The notes under the pieces are model-generated. The model was not told the DNA's origin. It made no database searches and saw only the letters and a list, made by a program, of their open reading frames with translations. A program made the translations under genes and the position numbers. From Chromatiales bacterium (lineage in GTDB: Bacteria; Pseudomonadota; Gammaproteobacteria; Steroidobacterales; GCA-2729495): a DNA stretch of 64,000 bases. Location: positions 1 to 64,000 of the forward strand of contig JAEUPZ010000007.1 in the NCBI GenBank assembly GCA_016789885.1. The letters run 5' to 3'. Positions 1 through 9,070 of this stretch are shown one piece after another. How positions within the stretch are numbered: the stretch's first letter is position 1; each line of letters begins with the position of its first letter.

Positions 1-96
1 CAGCGGCTCACCTTGGCCGCCGTCGGCGCATATATCTCTATGAAACAGTCACTTGCGAGGAACGCTGGATGCCGTCGGATGCGCTCGGACAGTGAA

Positions 97-172
97 TGGT
101 GGCCAGGGCCGGAATCGAACCAGCGACACGCGGATTTTCAATCCGCTGCTCTACCAACTGAGCTACCTGGCC
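97..172 (-). tRNA. tRNA-Phe (GAA)
   Basis: A complete 76-nt cloverleaf can be read on the minus strand. The 7-bp acceptor stem pairs positions 166-172 with 101-107, and the anticodon stem GCGGA/TCCGC encloses the loop TTGAAAA, giving anticodon GAA (Phe). The T arm contains GGTTCGATTCC. The discriminator base is A and the 3' CCA is genome-encoded (97-99). It lies downstream of yggX on the same strand but has its own candidate promoter at 247-277. Its 3' end faces the left window edge. Confidence 0.97.
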
Positions 173-246
173 ATGCCTCGAACTGCGGCTGGCGCCGCCG
201 GGCCTTGCACCGGGCGGCCCCGGCGGGAAGGCCTGCCGGGACACGC

Positions 247-277
247 ATTGTACGCGGCGGCCCCGGCGGCAGGTCAA
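247..277 (-). promoter_or_regulatory. Candidate sigma-70 promoter for tRNA-Phe
   Basis: On the minus strand TTGACC (272-277) and TACAAT (247-252) resemble -35 and -10 hexamers. Their 19-bp spacing is slightly longer than the optimal 17. Transcription would start near 240 and reach the tRNA 5' end after about 68 nt. This rests on the motif match only. Confidence 0.45.
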
Positions 278-301
278 GGAACCCGGGTCACGGGGCCCGG
301 G

Positions 302-568
302 TCAGCCCGACTTGAAGTCGGGCGGGGCCTCGGAACCGCCGCCGAAGAAGAACTTCTCCATCTCGCCCTCGAGGAACTTGCGGGCCTTGGGCTCGATGGG
401 GCTCAGGCGGTACTCATTGATCAGCATCGTCTGGTGGTTGAGCCACTGCTGCCAGGCCATCTTCGAGACGTTCTCGTAGACGCGCTTGCCGAGCTCGCCG
501 GGGTACGGCTGGTAGTCGAGGCCGTCGGTCTCGATCTTGAGCAGGGCGCAGCGGACGGTGCGGGCCAT
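302..568 (-). CDS. yggX: Probable Fe(2+)-trafficking protein YggX
   Basis: An 88-aa cytoplasmic protein covering the full YggX family length. It starts [11 protein letters not shown] and contains the family hallmarks [26 protein letters not shown] and [13 protein letters not shown]. YggX proteins protect Fe-S clusters from oxidative damage and are linked to iron handling. The start is the ATG at 566-568 with AAGGA a few bases upstream. A longer open frame continues through mutY, but only this part resembles a protein. It lies 11 bp downstream of mutY on the same strand, the usual mutY-yggX operon; MutY itself carries a 4Fe-4S cluster. Confidence 0.96.
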   Translation of the reverse strand: MARTVRCALLKIETDGLDYQPYPGELGKRVYENVSKMAWQQWLNHQTMLINEYRLSPIEPKARKFLEGEMEKFFFGGGSEAPPDFKSG

Positions 569-579
569 GGGCGGGTCCT

Positions 580-1686
580 TCAAGGAGGCGTGGTCGCGTC
601 GGGGGCCGAAGTGTACGGCATGCCGGGCTCGGCCAGCGCCGCCAGCAGCCGCGTGACGGGCGCCGCGAGGCCCAGCTGGCCGGGCGACCGCGGGTCGCAC
701 CAGCGGTAGCGGCCGGCCTCCATGACCCGCGGGGGCGGGTCGGGCAGCTCGGCCTCGACGGGGGTCATGTCCAGATCGAAGTGCGTGAAGGCGTGCTGCA
801 GCACAGGCCGCTCGCGGGTGCTGGCGGGGTCGGTGCCCAGCGTGTCGCGGCACCACGCGGCGACGGCACCGACATCGGCCGCCTCGGGGAACCCCCACAG
901 GCCACCCCACACGCCGGTGGGCGGGCGGCGCTCCAGCAGCACGGCGCCGTCGGGGCGGCGGGCGAGGATCAGCACCGTCGTGCGATGCGGTCTTGCCTTG
1001 GGCGGCCGGCGCGCCGGGAGCCGGGCCGCGATGCCGGCGGCCTGGGCCTCGCAGCCCGGCTGCAGCGGGCAGAGCCCGCAGGCCGGGCGCACCCGGGCGC
1101 AGAGCGATGCGCCGAGGTCCATGATGGCCTGGGTGTAGTGGGCAACGCGCTGGTCGGGCGTGCAGGCTTCGGCCAGTTCCCATAGCTGCTTCGCCACCGC
1201 CGTGTCGCCGGGATAGCCCTCGACGCGGAAGACCCGCGCCAGCACGCGCTTGACGTTGCCGTCGAGGATGGCGTGGCGGGCGCCGCCCGACAGGGCGAGG
1301 ATCGCGCCGGCGGTGGAGCGGCCGATGCCGGGCAGCGAGGCGAGCGCCGCGAAGTCGGCGGGCAGGACGCCGCCGTGCTCGTCGCGCACGACGCGGGCCG
1401 CGCGGTGCAGGTTGCGGGCGCGGGCGTAATAGCCGAGGCCGGACCACAGGTGCAGCACGGCGTCGTCGGCCGCGTCGGCCAGCGCGACGACGTCGGGGAA
1501 TGCCGCCATGAACCGGTCGTAGTAGCGCATGACGGTGGTGACCTGGGTCTGCTGCAGCATGACCTCGGAGACCCAGACGCGGTACGGCGTGGGGTCGCGT
1601 TGCCAGGGGAGGTCCTTGCGGCCGTGGTGGTCCCACCAGGCGAGGAGGTCGGGGGCGAGGCGCTGGGCGTAGGGTGGTGGCGGCAT
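580..1686 (-). CDS. mutY: A/G-specific adenine DNA glycosylase MutY
   Basis: A 368-aa protein of normal family length that removes adenine mispaired with 8-oxoguanine, the second line of the GO repair system (mutM is at 23840). Visible motifs: the catalytic-Glu segment [10 protein letters not shown] (around residue 40), the helix-hairpin-helix [12 protein letters not shown] followed by the catalytic Asp in [12 protein letters not shown], a 4Fe-4S ligand set with spacing C-x6-C-x2-C-x5-C in the [17 protein letters not shown] segment, and a C-terminal NUDIX-like 8-oxoG recognition domain. The start is the ATG at 1684-1686. It is the first gene of the mutY-yggX pair. Confidence 0.97.
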   Translation of the reverse strand: MPPPPYAQRLAPDLLAWWDHHGRKDLPWQRDPTPYRVWVSEVMLQQTQVTTVMRYYDRFMAAFPDVVALADAADDAVLHLWSGLGYYARARNLHRAARVVRDEHGGVLPADFAALASLPGIGRSTAGAILALSGGARHAILDGNVKRVLARVFRVEGYPGDTAVAKQLWELAEACTPDQRVAHYTQAIMDLGASLCARVRPACGLCPLQPGCEAQAAGIAARLPARRPPKARPHRTTVLILARRPDGAVLLERRPPTGVWGGLWGFPEAADVGAVAAWCRDTLGTDPASTRERPVLQHAFTHFDLDMTPVEAELPDPPPRVMEAGRYRWCDPRSPGQLGLAAPVTRLLAALAEPGMPYTSAPDATTPP

Positions 1687-1897
1687 GCCGGAAGCGTAGC
1701 AGGGACGGGACTTTCGGCGCCGTGGCCTTGCAGCCGCGCCTACGGGGCTCCCGCGATATCCCCCGCTCGTCGCGAACGCTCCTCGGGGGGAATCGCTGCG
1801 CCCCTGCGGCGCGGACGTGATGCCGTGGACCTGCAGCCCCGCGACGCGGCAGGCGCGCTGCGATGGGGGGCGAAGTGACCGCCGGCCAGCGGGTGCG

Positions 1898-4597
1898 CTA
1901 CTCCGTCGGCTTGATGAGCTTCTCGAGGCCCTTGCGCAGGCGGTCGCCGCTGGACTCTTTCTTCTTCGGCGGCTGGTCGGCAGGCGGCTGCCCGCCGTCG
2001 GGGGCCTGGGCGGGCTCGGTGCCGGGGGCGGCCTGGTCGCCGGCCGGCGGCGGTGCCGGCGCGCCGAGGCCGAGGCGCTCGAGCATCTTGTCCTGCAGGC
2101 CCTTCAGCTGTTCCTTCGCCGTCTCCTTCACCGCCTCGCGCACCATCTTGCTGAAGTCGACGCGCACCTTCGGTGACGACAGCGGGCCGTCGAGCGTCAG
2201 CGGCAGGCGCGAACCGACGAGGTCGGGCAGCGAGGTGCCGTCTTCGAAGGTCGGCGTCTCGAAGACGGAGGCCTGCAGGTCGCCGCGGATCTGCTCCGCC
2301 GGCATGTCGAGCCGCAGCTTGCCTGCCAGGCGCAGGAACGGGATCTCGGCGACGAACTTCTCGCTGGTGAGCACGCCACCGGCGACGGGACCGGCGAGCT
2401 CCACCACCTTCAGCGGCGTCGCCGCCTCGCCGGTGCGGGCGGGTGCCGCGTCCTGGCGCAGCAGCGCCTGCCCGCGGCGGATCTCGTACCAGAGGTCCAC
2501 TCCTTTATAGAGCCCCTCGGCGAGGCCCAGGGACACCCGGCCGTCGAGGCTGCGCTTGATGTCCGCATCGGTGGCGCCGCTGCCTGCGAGGTCGAGGTCG
2601 GCGACCACGCGGCCGGTGATGTTGCGCACGTCGGCGAAGTCGGTGAGGAACGGCCCCAGCTGCAGGTCGCGTACCTGCTGGCGCACGCTCACGCGGGCCA
2701 GGTCGCCGGTCGCGTCCACCACGATGCTGCCGGCCAGGCTGCCGCCATACAGTTGCGTGCGCAGCGGGTCGAGCCGCAGCCGCCCGCCGTCGGCGGCCAC
2801 GGTCACGTCGACGTCAGTGAGCTTCAGGCCGTCGTAGGCCAGCTGGCCCACCCGGGCGCGGCCGTCGAGCCGCAGGTCGCGGATCATGCTGACCGGCAGC
2901 TCGGTGGGCTGGTCCCCGGCGGGCTTCGAGGCCGCCGCCGCCGTCGCCTCGGGCTCGAGGTAACGGTCGAGGTCGATGCGGTCGAGGACGAGGTCGAAGC
3001 GCGTGCGCGGCTGCTCGCCGAGCGTCCGCGACAGGCTGCCCGTCACCTTCGAGTCGTCGAGGGTCACCCTGAGACCGTCGAGGCTCACGACCTCGCCGCG
3101 CAGGGCCCACTGCCCGCTGCCGGCCAGCGCCGTCAGCGCCTGCGGGTCGGTGGTGACCGGTGCCGGCGGCGCCAGCTTCGTGAGCAGTTCCTTCGGCGAT
3201 ACCTGGGCCAGCGTGAAGGTACCGGCGAGGTCGTTGCGGTCGCCGAAGCGGCCCGCCCCGGTGATCTCGGCGCTGGCGCCGGACCCCGCGAGCTTCACCG
3301 CCAGCCGCTCGAACCGGCCGAGCAGCGGCTCGGTGACCATGTCGAGCCCCACGACGGTGGCCTCGACGTCGGCCTTGCCGCCCGGCACGGCGTCGCCGGA
3401 CACCGTGAGGAGGGTGCGCAGCGCCGGCACCTGCAGCCGGGTGGACTCCTCGCCGGATGCCGCGACCACGTTGATCGAACCGAACTGTCCCTGGATCGCA
3501 GGCCAGTCGTTGCCGCCGGCGGCCTTGATGTCGCCGGTGACCTCGATGAAAGCGGTCACCAGCGGCTCGGCGGCGTACTCGACCACGAGTTGCTGCGCGG
3601 TGAGCTTGACGGCGGTGTCGCCAGGCAGCGTGTCACCGCCCTTCAGCTGAGCATCGATGGCAGGTGCCGTGAAGGTCGCCCGGCCGGGCTCGCCGTAGTC
3701 CACCTGCAGTGACTCGCCCGTGAGGGCCACCGTGCCCTCGGCGAAGGGCAGCTCACCACCCCGCAGCACCGCGTCGATGACCGGGCGGGCCTGGGACATG
3801 CGGCTCGCGTCCCCGAAGTCGACCTGCAGGTCGCCGCCGCCGACCTTCAGCACAGCCTCGCCGAAGGGCAGCGCCGGGCCCCGCAGCGTGAGATCGATGG
3901 CGGGGCCTGCCAGCGTGGCACGGCTCCCGTCGAGGTCGACGGACGCCGTGGCCGTCAGCTTCAGGTCACCGGTCGTGCCATCGCTGCGGTCCGTGAAGCC
4001 GAAGCTCGCCGTCACCGGGACCGGGGTGGCGTCCTGCAGGGGACCGGTCTCGAGGTCGAGGCCCGCCACCGCATAGTCGGTGGCATCCCGCGCGTCCTGC
4101 CAGGTGAGTGCACCCTCGCGCAGCGTGATGCCGGCGAGCTCCAGCTGCACGGCATCGGCGCCGCCGGCCTCCGCCGGCGTGGCCGCCTCGTCGGCGCCGT
4201 CGAAGGTCCAGTTGCTGCGCCCGGCGGCGTCGGTCAACAGGTTCGCCTCGAGACCCGTGATGGTGATCTGGTGCACCGACAGGCGGCGCTCCGTCAGCAG
4301 TGGCCAGATGCGGAAGCCCAGCGAAGCCGAGCGCACGGCCACGAAGGGGCCCTCGGGAAAGCCCGGTGGATTGCCGAGGCTCGCGTCGGCGAGGGAGAGG
4401 CTGCAGCAGGGGAAGAGACCGAGGCCGAGGGGCCCGCCCAGCGTCAGCTCGCGGCCGGTGGCTTTGCGGACGGCAGCGGCGATCTCGTCGCGGTAGTCGT
4501 CGGGCTCGACGAGCACCGCCACGGCGGCGATGACCGCCAGCAGCAGCGCCACGACGGCGCCGATGCCGTAGATGAGGTAACGCACTGCCCGGCCCAT
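1898..4597 (-). CDS. AsmA family envelope protein
   Basis: An 899-aa protein with one N-terminal transmembrane helix (about residues 4-26, rich in A/V/L) followed by the AsmA opening EPDDYRDEIAAAVRKATGRELTLGG. A long beta-rich periplasmic region follows, with an AsmA C-terminal domain around residues 560-800 and a Pro/Ala/Gly-rich tail ending in lysines and an amphipathic segment. AsmA-like proteins are inner-membrane anchored and belong to the superfamily of bridge-like lipid transfer proteins. Their exact role is unproven for most members. The start is the ATG at 4595-4597, chosen because the TM helix follows at once; the open frame upstream has no AsmA features and the ribosome binding site is weak. 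It diverges from the signalling operon at 4863 across 265 bp. Confidence 0.9.
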   Translation of the reverse strand: MGRAVRYLIYGIGAVVALLLAVIAAVAVLVEPDDYRDEIAAAVRKATGRELTLGGPLGLGLFPCCSLSLADASLGNPPGFPEGPFVAVRSASLGFRIWPLLTERRLSVHQITITGLEANLLTDAAGRSNWTFDGADEAATPAEAGGADAVQLELAGITLREGALTWQDARDATDYAVAGLDLETGPLQDATPVPVTASFGFTDRSDGTTGDLKLTATASVDLDGSRATLAGPAIDLTLRGPALPFGEAVLKVGGGDLQVDFGDASRMSQARPVIDAVLRGGELPFAEGTVALTGESLQVDYGEPGRATFTAPAIDAQLKGGDTLPGDTAVKLTAQQLVVEYAAEPLVTAFIEVTGDIKAAGGNDWPAIQGQFGSINVVAASGEESTRLQVPALRTLLTVSGDAVPGGKADVEATVVGLDMVTEPLLGRFERLAVKLAGSGASAEITGAGRFGDRNDLAGTFTLAQVSPKELLTKLAPPAPVTTDPQALTALAGSGQWALRGEVVSLDGLRVTLDDSKVTGSLSRTLGEQPRTRFDLVLDRIDLDRYLEPEATAAAASKPAGDQPTELPVSMIRDLRLDGRARVGQLAYDGLKLTDVDVTVAADGGRLRLDPLRTQLYGGSLAGSIVVDATGDLARVSVRQQVRDLQLGPFLTDFADVRNITGRVVADLDLAGSGATDADIKRSLDGRVSLGLAEGLYKGVDLWYEIRRGQALLRQDAAPARTGEAATPLKVVELAGPVAGGVLTSEKFVAEIPFLRLAGKLRLDMPAEQIRGDLQASVFETPTFEDGTSLPDLVGSRLPLTLDGPLSSPKVRVDFSKMVREAVKETAKEQLKGLQDKMLERLGLGAPAPPPAGDQAAPGTEPAQAPDGGQPPADQPPKKKESSGDRLRKGLEKLIKPTE

Positions 4598-4862
4598 GGC
4601 GACAGGGTACCGGATCACGCCGGGAGTCGGGCAGTGGCGCACCGGCGGTGTGCAGCCCCGGGGCCCCGGGGTGCGGCAGGCCACCGCGCGGACAGCGCGC
4701 CAGGAACAGGCCCGAACCGTGCGGTGGCGCACGGCACGGCGGGCCCGGGCCGTGAGCGGGTTCGCACCCGCTTGTCATAGTGCCTGCGCACAATGGCCCG
4801 GCAACGGCACAGGTGGCTGCCACCGCCGCCGGACGTGGGGTACCGGGCATGGGCCATTCCGC

Positions 4863-6605
4863 ATGAAACTGCTGCTGGTCGAGGACAACGCCAGCGACGC
4901 CGAATTCCTCGCGGCGTCGCTGCGGCGCCAGCGGGCGACCGACGTGCAGCTGGTCACCGTACAGACGCTGCAGGACGCCGTGACCCTGCTCTGCCAGGCG
5001 GCCGAGCCGCCCTTCGACGTCGTACTGCTCGACCTGCACCTGCCCGACGGCTCGGGCCTGCAGTGCGTCGACGTCATCCAGGGCGTCTGCGACACGATTC
5101 CCATCGTCGTGCTGAGCGGGCAGGACGACGAGGAGTTCGCCGTCAGCATCCTGAACAAGGGCGTGCAGGACTACCTCGTGAAGTGGGAGGGCCAGGGCCG
5201 CACGATCCTGCGCTCCATCCGCTACGCCATCGAGCGCAAGCGCAGCGAGCTGCGCATGAACTACCTGGCGCAGTTCGACGCCCTCACCGGCATCCCGAAC
5301 CGCCACTCGTTCAGCGAGCAGCTGAACCGCGCCACGGCCCGGGCCCGCCGCGAGGGGCGCAAGGTCACGCTGCTGTACATGGACCTGGACGAGTTCAAGT
5401 TCGTCAACGACACGCTGGGCCACGATGCCGGTGACAGCCTGCTGAAGGAAGTCGCCGACCGGCTGCGCCGCTCGGTGCGGGCCGGCGACGTGGTGGCCCG
5501 CCTCGGCGGCGACGAGTTCGCCATCATGATCGAGGGGCTCTCGGGCCCCCTCGAGGTGGAAGCCGTGGCCGAGGGCCTGATCAAGGTGCTGGGCGAGCCT
5601 TACCACATCGCCGGGCGGCAGCTGGCCGTCACCGCGAGCCTCGGCATCACCATGTTCCCCAGCGACAACTCCGACCCGCAGATGCTGCTGAAGAACGCCG
5701 ACATCGCCATGTACCAGGCGAAGGAAGGCGGCCGGAACACGTTCCGCTTCTTCACGCAGCGCATGCACGAGGAGCTCATGGAGTACCACGAGCTCGAGCG
5801 TGACATGCGCGAGGGCCTGGTCCGCGACGAGTTCCGCCTGGCCTTCCAGCCCAAGGTCAACCTGCTCACGAAGCGCCTGCAGGGGCTCGAGGCGCTGCTG
5901 CGCTGGACGAGCCCGACCCGCGGCGAGGTCGGCCCCGCGACCTTCATTCCCGTCGCCGAGCAGTCCGGCCATATCGTGCCGCTGGGCTACTGGGTGCTGG
6001 ACCAGGTCTGCCGGCAGATCACCGAATGGCGCGCCGCCGGGTACCCAGTGGTTCCCGTCTCGCTGAACGTGTCGGCGCGGCAGTTCCAGCTGCCGGACTT
6101 CCACCAGCGGGTCGCCGAGGCCATCGCCCGGCACGGCGTCGATGCATCGCTCATCGAGATCGAGATCACCGAAGGACTGATGATGGAGGACACGGGGCTC
6201 GCCGAGCGCTGCCTCGACTACCTGAAGTCCGTTGGCGTGCGCATCTCCGTCGATGACTTCGGCACGGGCTACTCGTGCCTGTCGTACCTGCACCGCTTCC
6301 CCATCGACGTGCTCAAGATCGACAGGTCGTTCATCCGCCAGATCGGCCAGGGGAGCGGCAACGAGGAGATCACCGACGCCATCATCTCGCTGGCGCGGAG
6401 CCTGCAGCTCGAGACGGTGGCCGAGGGCGTCGAGACCACGGAGCAGGTGGACTTCCTGGTCACCCACGGCTGCCACGTGGCCCAGGGCTTCCTCTTCGGC
6501 AGGCCCATGGATGCCACGGGCGTCGAGCCCCTGCTCGGCGAGCTGCGCGCCTGGATGACCGAAACCACCGCCATCCGGCGGGCCCTGGCCGTGGGAGCGG
6601 CATGA
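4863..6605 (+). CDS. Response regulator with GGDEF and EAL domains (c-di-GMP synthesis/breakdown)
   Basis: A 580-aa soluble protein with three domains. REC is at about 1-120, with acidic pocket LLVEDN, phosphoacceptor D57 and K at about 107. The GGDEF diguanylate cyclase domain (about 135-295) has an intact GGDEF at 215-219 and an RxxD inhibitory I-site (R206-D209) exactly five residues upstream. The EAL phosphodiesterase domain (about 315-560) has E343-A-L, NVSARQ, DDFGTGYS, KIDRSF and AEGVET. Both catalytic sites look intact, so it could make or degrade cyclic di-GMP under phosphorylation control. The start is the ATG right before the REC beta-1 strand. Its stop overlaps the next start (ATGA), so it is translationally coupled to the kinase. 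Confidence 0.93.
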   Translation: MKLLLVEDNASDAEFLAASLRRQRATDVQLVTVQTLQDAVTLLCQAAEPPFDVVLLDLHLPDGSGLQCVDVIQGVCDTIPIVVLSGQDDEEFAVSILNKGVQDYLVKWEGQGRTILRSIRYAIERKRSELRMNYLAQFDALTGIPNRHSFSEQLNRATARARREGRKVTLLYMDLDEFKFVNDTLGHDAGDSLLKEVADRLRRSVRAGDVVARLGGDEFAIMIEGLSGPLEVEAVAEGLIKVLGEPYHIAGRQLAVTASLGITMFPSDNSDPQMLLKNADIAMYQAKEGGRNTFRFFTQRMHEELMEYHELERDMREGLVRDEFRLAFQPKVNLLTKRLQGLEALLRWTSPTRGEVGPATFIPVAEQSGHIVPLGYWVLDQVCRQITEWRAAGYPVVPVSLNVSARQFQLPDFHQRVAEAIARHGVDASLIEIEITEGLMMEDTGLAERCLDYLKSVGVRISVDDFGTGYSCLSYLHRFPIDVLKIDRSFIRQIGQGSGNEEITDAIISLARSLQLETVAEGVETTEQVDFLVTHGCHVAQGFLFGRPMDATGVEPLLGELRAWMTETTAIRRALAVGAA

Positions 6606-8164
6606 GCATGGACGCGCTTTCGCACAAGGTCGACATCGGGGCCGTTCCGGGGGTCACGCCCGAGCTGCAGCGGACGCTGGCCGCCAGCGGCGTGGGGCTC
6701 TACCACTTCGATGCCGCGACCAACACCTTCGCCGTCGACCGTACCTGCCGGCGCATCTTCGACATCGACGACGACGCCGTGCTGTCGCCCGACGTCATGA
6801 TCACACGCATCCACCCGGAGGACCTCGACCGCTACTGGTCGGCGGCTGCCGATGCCATGCGCGGCGGCGAGTTCGCCTGCGACTACCGCGTGGTGCACCG
6901 GGACGGCTCGGTGCGGTTCATCAGCGGCCGCGGCCACATGGCAGCCGGCCAGTCCGGAACGGGCCACCGCCTCGAGGGCGTCGTCATCGACGTCACGGCC
7001 CGGCGGTCCCTCGAGGCCGAGCTGCTGGCCACCCAGTCGCGGATGCAGAACCTGGCGGACGCCGTGCCGGGCCTCTTCGCCTTCATCGACCGCGACTACG
7101 TCGTGCGCTTCCTCAGTGCCCAGTACGACGAGTGGTACGGCTACTCCCGTGCCCGGCACCTCGACCAGCACATGAGCGACGTCGTGGGGCCCGAGGTCTT
7201 CCTGCGGCGCAAGCCCCTTTACGACCGGGTGCTCACCGGCGAGACGGTGCACTACGAAGAGCAGCGGACCATGGCCAGCGGCGAGGAGCATTACTACGCC
7301 CTGACCTACCGCCCGGCCCGTGACAGCGAGGGCGCCATCATGGGCGTCATCTCCCTCGGCATCGACATCACCGAGCGGCGGGCCATGGAGCAGGCCCTCG
7401 AGGGCCGGACCCTGGAGCTGCAGCGCTCGAACCAGGACCTCGAGCAGTTCGCCTACGTCGCCTCCCACGACCTCAAGGCGCCGCTGCGGGCCATCGACAT
7501 CCTCGTCGACTGGCTGCGCGACGACCTGGCCGGCTACGAGGGTGGCGAGGTGCGCGAGAACCTGGACCTGCTGAAGCAGCGCACCGGGCGGCTGCACCGG
7601 CTGCTGGACGACCTGCTCGCCTACTCGCGGGCCGGCCGCAAGACCGGCGACATCATCGAGACCGATACCCGCCTGCTGGTACAGGACCTGGCGCTGCTGC
7701 TGAACCCGCCGGCGACCATGGCCATCATGGCCGATGCCAGCCTGCCGGTGATCCTGACCCACGCCACGCCGCTGGAGCAGGTGCTGCGGAACCTGCTGAA
7801 CAACGCCATCAAGCACCACCCGACCGGCAACGGCCAGGTGCAGGTGAGCGCCCGCGACGCGGGCGACAGTGTCGAGTTCGCCGTCGCCGACGACGGTGCA
7901 GGCATTCCGGCCGAGTTCGCCGAGAAGGTCTTCCAGATGTTCCAGACGCTCAAGCCCCGCGACGAGGTCGAGGGCAGCGGCATGGGCCTCGCCATCGTCA
8001 AGCGCATCGTCGAGTGGCAGGGCGGGCGCATCTGGTTCGATCCCGGCCCCGGCGGCCGCGGCACCGTGTTCCGTTTCACGTGGCGCCGCCGCCCCCCGGC
8101 GGACGACACCACGCAGACCCGGCGGTCCGTCGCCGGCAGCGAGTCAACAGGAGAGCATCCATGA
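6602..8164 (+). CDS. PAS-PAS sensor histidine kinase (cytoplasmic, phytochrome-kinase-like core)
   Basis: A 520-aa protein with no transmembrane segment. Two PAS domains occupy about 25-135 and 145-260, the first of PAS_3 type and each ending in an ITER/VTAR-like linker. The HisKA domain has phosphoacceptor H289 in the AYVASHDLKAPLR context, typical of bacteriophytochrome-type kinases. The HATPase domain has the N box NLLNNAIKH, the G1 box DDGAGIP and the G2 box GSGMGLAIVKRIVE. It probably senses a cytoplasmic or diffusible signal. Start and stop each overlap the neighbouring gene by ATGA. The natural partners are the REC domains of the proteins on either side. Confidence 0.92.
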   Translation: MSMDALSHKVDIGAVPGVTPELQRTLAASGVGLYHFDAATNTFAVDRTCRRIFDIDDDAVLSPDVMITRIHPEDLDRYWSAAADAMRGGEFACDYRVVHRDGSVRFISGRGHMAAGQSGTGHRLEGVVIDVTARRSLEAELLATQSRMQNLADAVPGLFAFIDRDYVVRFLSAQYDEWYGYSRARHLDQHMSDVVGPEVFLRRKPLYDRVLTGETVHYEEQRTMASGEEHYYALTYRPARDSEGAIMGVISLGIDITERRAMEQALEGRTLELQRSNQDLEQFAYVASHDLKAPLRAIDILVDWLRDDLAGYEGGEVRENLDLLKQRTGRLHRLLDDLLAYSRAGRKTGDIIETDTRLLVQDLALLLNPPATMAIMADASLPVILTHATPLEQVLRNLLNNAIKHHPTGNGQVQVSARDAGDSVEFAVADDGAGIPAEFAEKVFQMFQTLKPRDEVEGSGMGLAIVKRIVEWQGGRIWFDPGPGGRGTVFRFTWRRRPPADDTTQTRRSVAGSESTGEHP

Positions 8165-8676
8165 GCGAGAGCCCGACCCGGCCCGTCAACATCCTGCTGG
8201 TCGAGGATGACCAGATCGACGCCAAGGCCTTCCTCCGGGCCATGGACAAGCTCCGCATCGGCAACCCGATCACCGTCGCCCGGGATGGCCTGGAGGCCTG
8301 GGAGCTCCTGAAGGGTAGCGAGGTACGGCCGCCGTTCCCCCGGCCGAACCTCGTGGTGCTCGACATCAACATGCCGCGCATGAACGGGCTCGAGCTGCTC
8401 GACCGCATCCGGGACGATGCCGAGCTGCACGACACCATCGTGTTCATGCTCACCACGTCGAACGACGAGGCCGACAAGATCGAGGCCTTCAACCTGAACG
8501 TCGCGGGCTACATGCTGAAGTCGGACGTGGGCAACAGCTTCGTGCGCGCGGTGGAACTGGTGCACAACTACTGGCGCGTGGTCGAGTTCCCCGACCGGCC
8601 CCGCAAGGCCCGGCCGGCGGCGGCCGATGCGTCCCGGGACCGGGTGCAGCAGACCGATACGGCCGGCGTGCTGTAG
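8161..8676 (+). CDS. Single-domain response regulator (Rcp1-like)
   Basis: A 171-aa stand-alone receiver domain with no output domain. It shows LLVEDDQID at the N-terminus, phosphoacceptor D68 in VVLDINMPRMNG, the switch T in MLTTSNDEADK, and K at YMLKSDVG. The loop after beta-1 and the NYW segment before a charged tail resemble Rcp1-type regulators paired with phytochrome-like kinases. It probably carries phosphoryl groups between the upstream kinase and another protein, or competes with the REC-GGDEF-EAL protein. The start overlaps the kinase stop (ATGA). The operon ends 4 bp before a convergent gene. Confidence 0.92.
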   Translation: MSESPTRPVNILLVEDDQIDAKAFLRAMDKLRIGNPITVARDGLEAWELLKGSEVRPPFPRPNLVVLDINMPRMNGLELLDRIRDDAELHDTIVFMLTTSNDEADKIEAFNLNVAGYMLKSDVGNSFVRAVELVHNYWRVVEFPDRPRKARPAAADASRDRVQQTDTAGVL

Positions 8677-8680
8677 CCCG

Positions 8681-9040
8681 TCAGGGGCTGCAGCGGTCTT
8701 CGGCCTCCACCGTCAGGGCGCTCACGGACGCCTGCAGGTCGTCACGGCGACGCTGCGGCAGCTTCGCGTCAGCGAGGGCATCGGTCGCGCGCCGCGCCAG
8801 CTGGCCATTCTCCGAGGCCGTGGCCGTGAGCAGCATCGCGAGGCGCAGGTCGGGCGGCGCGAGCTTCGCCTGCACGAGCTGCCACGCACAGTCGCACTGG
8901 GCTGGCGTCAGCCCGTCGACCAGGCAGATCTCGGCGTCGAAGATGCGCCGGGGCGCCAGCGGATCGCTGGCAGGGTCCTGGGCCACGGCGGGCACGGCAA
9001 CCGCCACGAGCGTGAGCACAGGCATCGACCACCGCAGCAT
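8681..9040 (-). CDS. Small exported protein of unknown function
   Basis: A 119-aa protein starting at an ATG with a strong GGGGGAGGAA ribosome binding site. A signal peptide (about residues 1-20, cleavage after AVA) is followed by a short mature domain with four cysteines, including a C-x-C pair in QCDCAW and one near the C-terminus, and a helical charged second half. The Cys content would suit a disulphide-stabilised periplasmic protein. I do not recognise a family. It lies 30 bp downstream of the SDR gene, so co-transcription is possible. Confidence 0.65.
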   Translation of the reverse strand: MLRWSMPVLTLVAVAVPAVAQDPASDPLAPRRIFDAEICLVDGLTPAQCDCAWQLVQAKLAPPDLRLAMLLTATASENGQLARRATDALADAKLPQRRRDDLQASVSALTVEAEDRCSP

Positions 9041-9070
9041 GGCGTTCCTCCCCCGCTGGATGCCGTGATT

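Noticed and set aside
13..315. Open frames crossing tRNA-Phe on both strands
   Set aside because: They read through a clear tRNA gene and have no protein character.
3966..6476. 836-codon open frame on the minus strand opposite the c-di-GMP gene and the asmA 5' end
   Set aside because: Translation is Arg/His/Gly/Ala-rich with no domain, and it lies antisense to genes with clear motifs. It is the expected shadow in GC-rich DNA.
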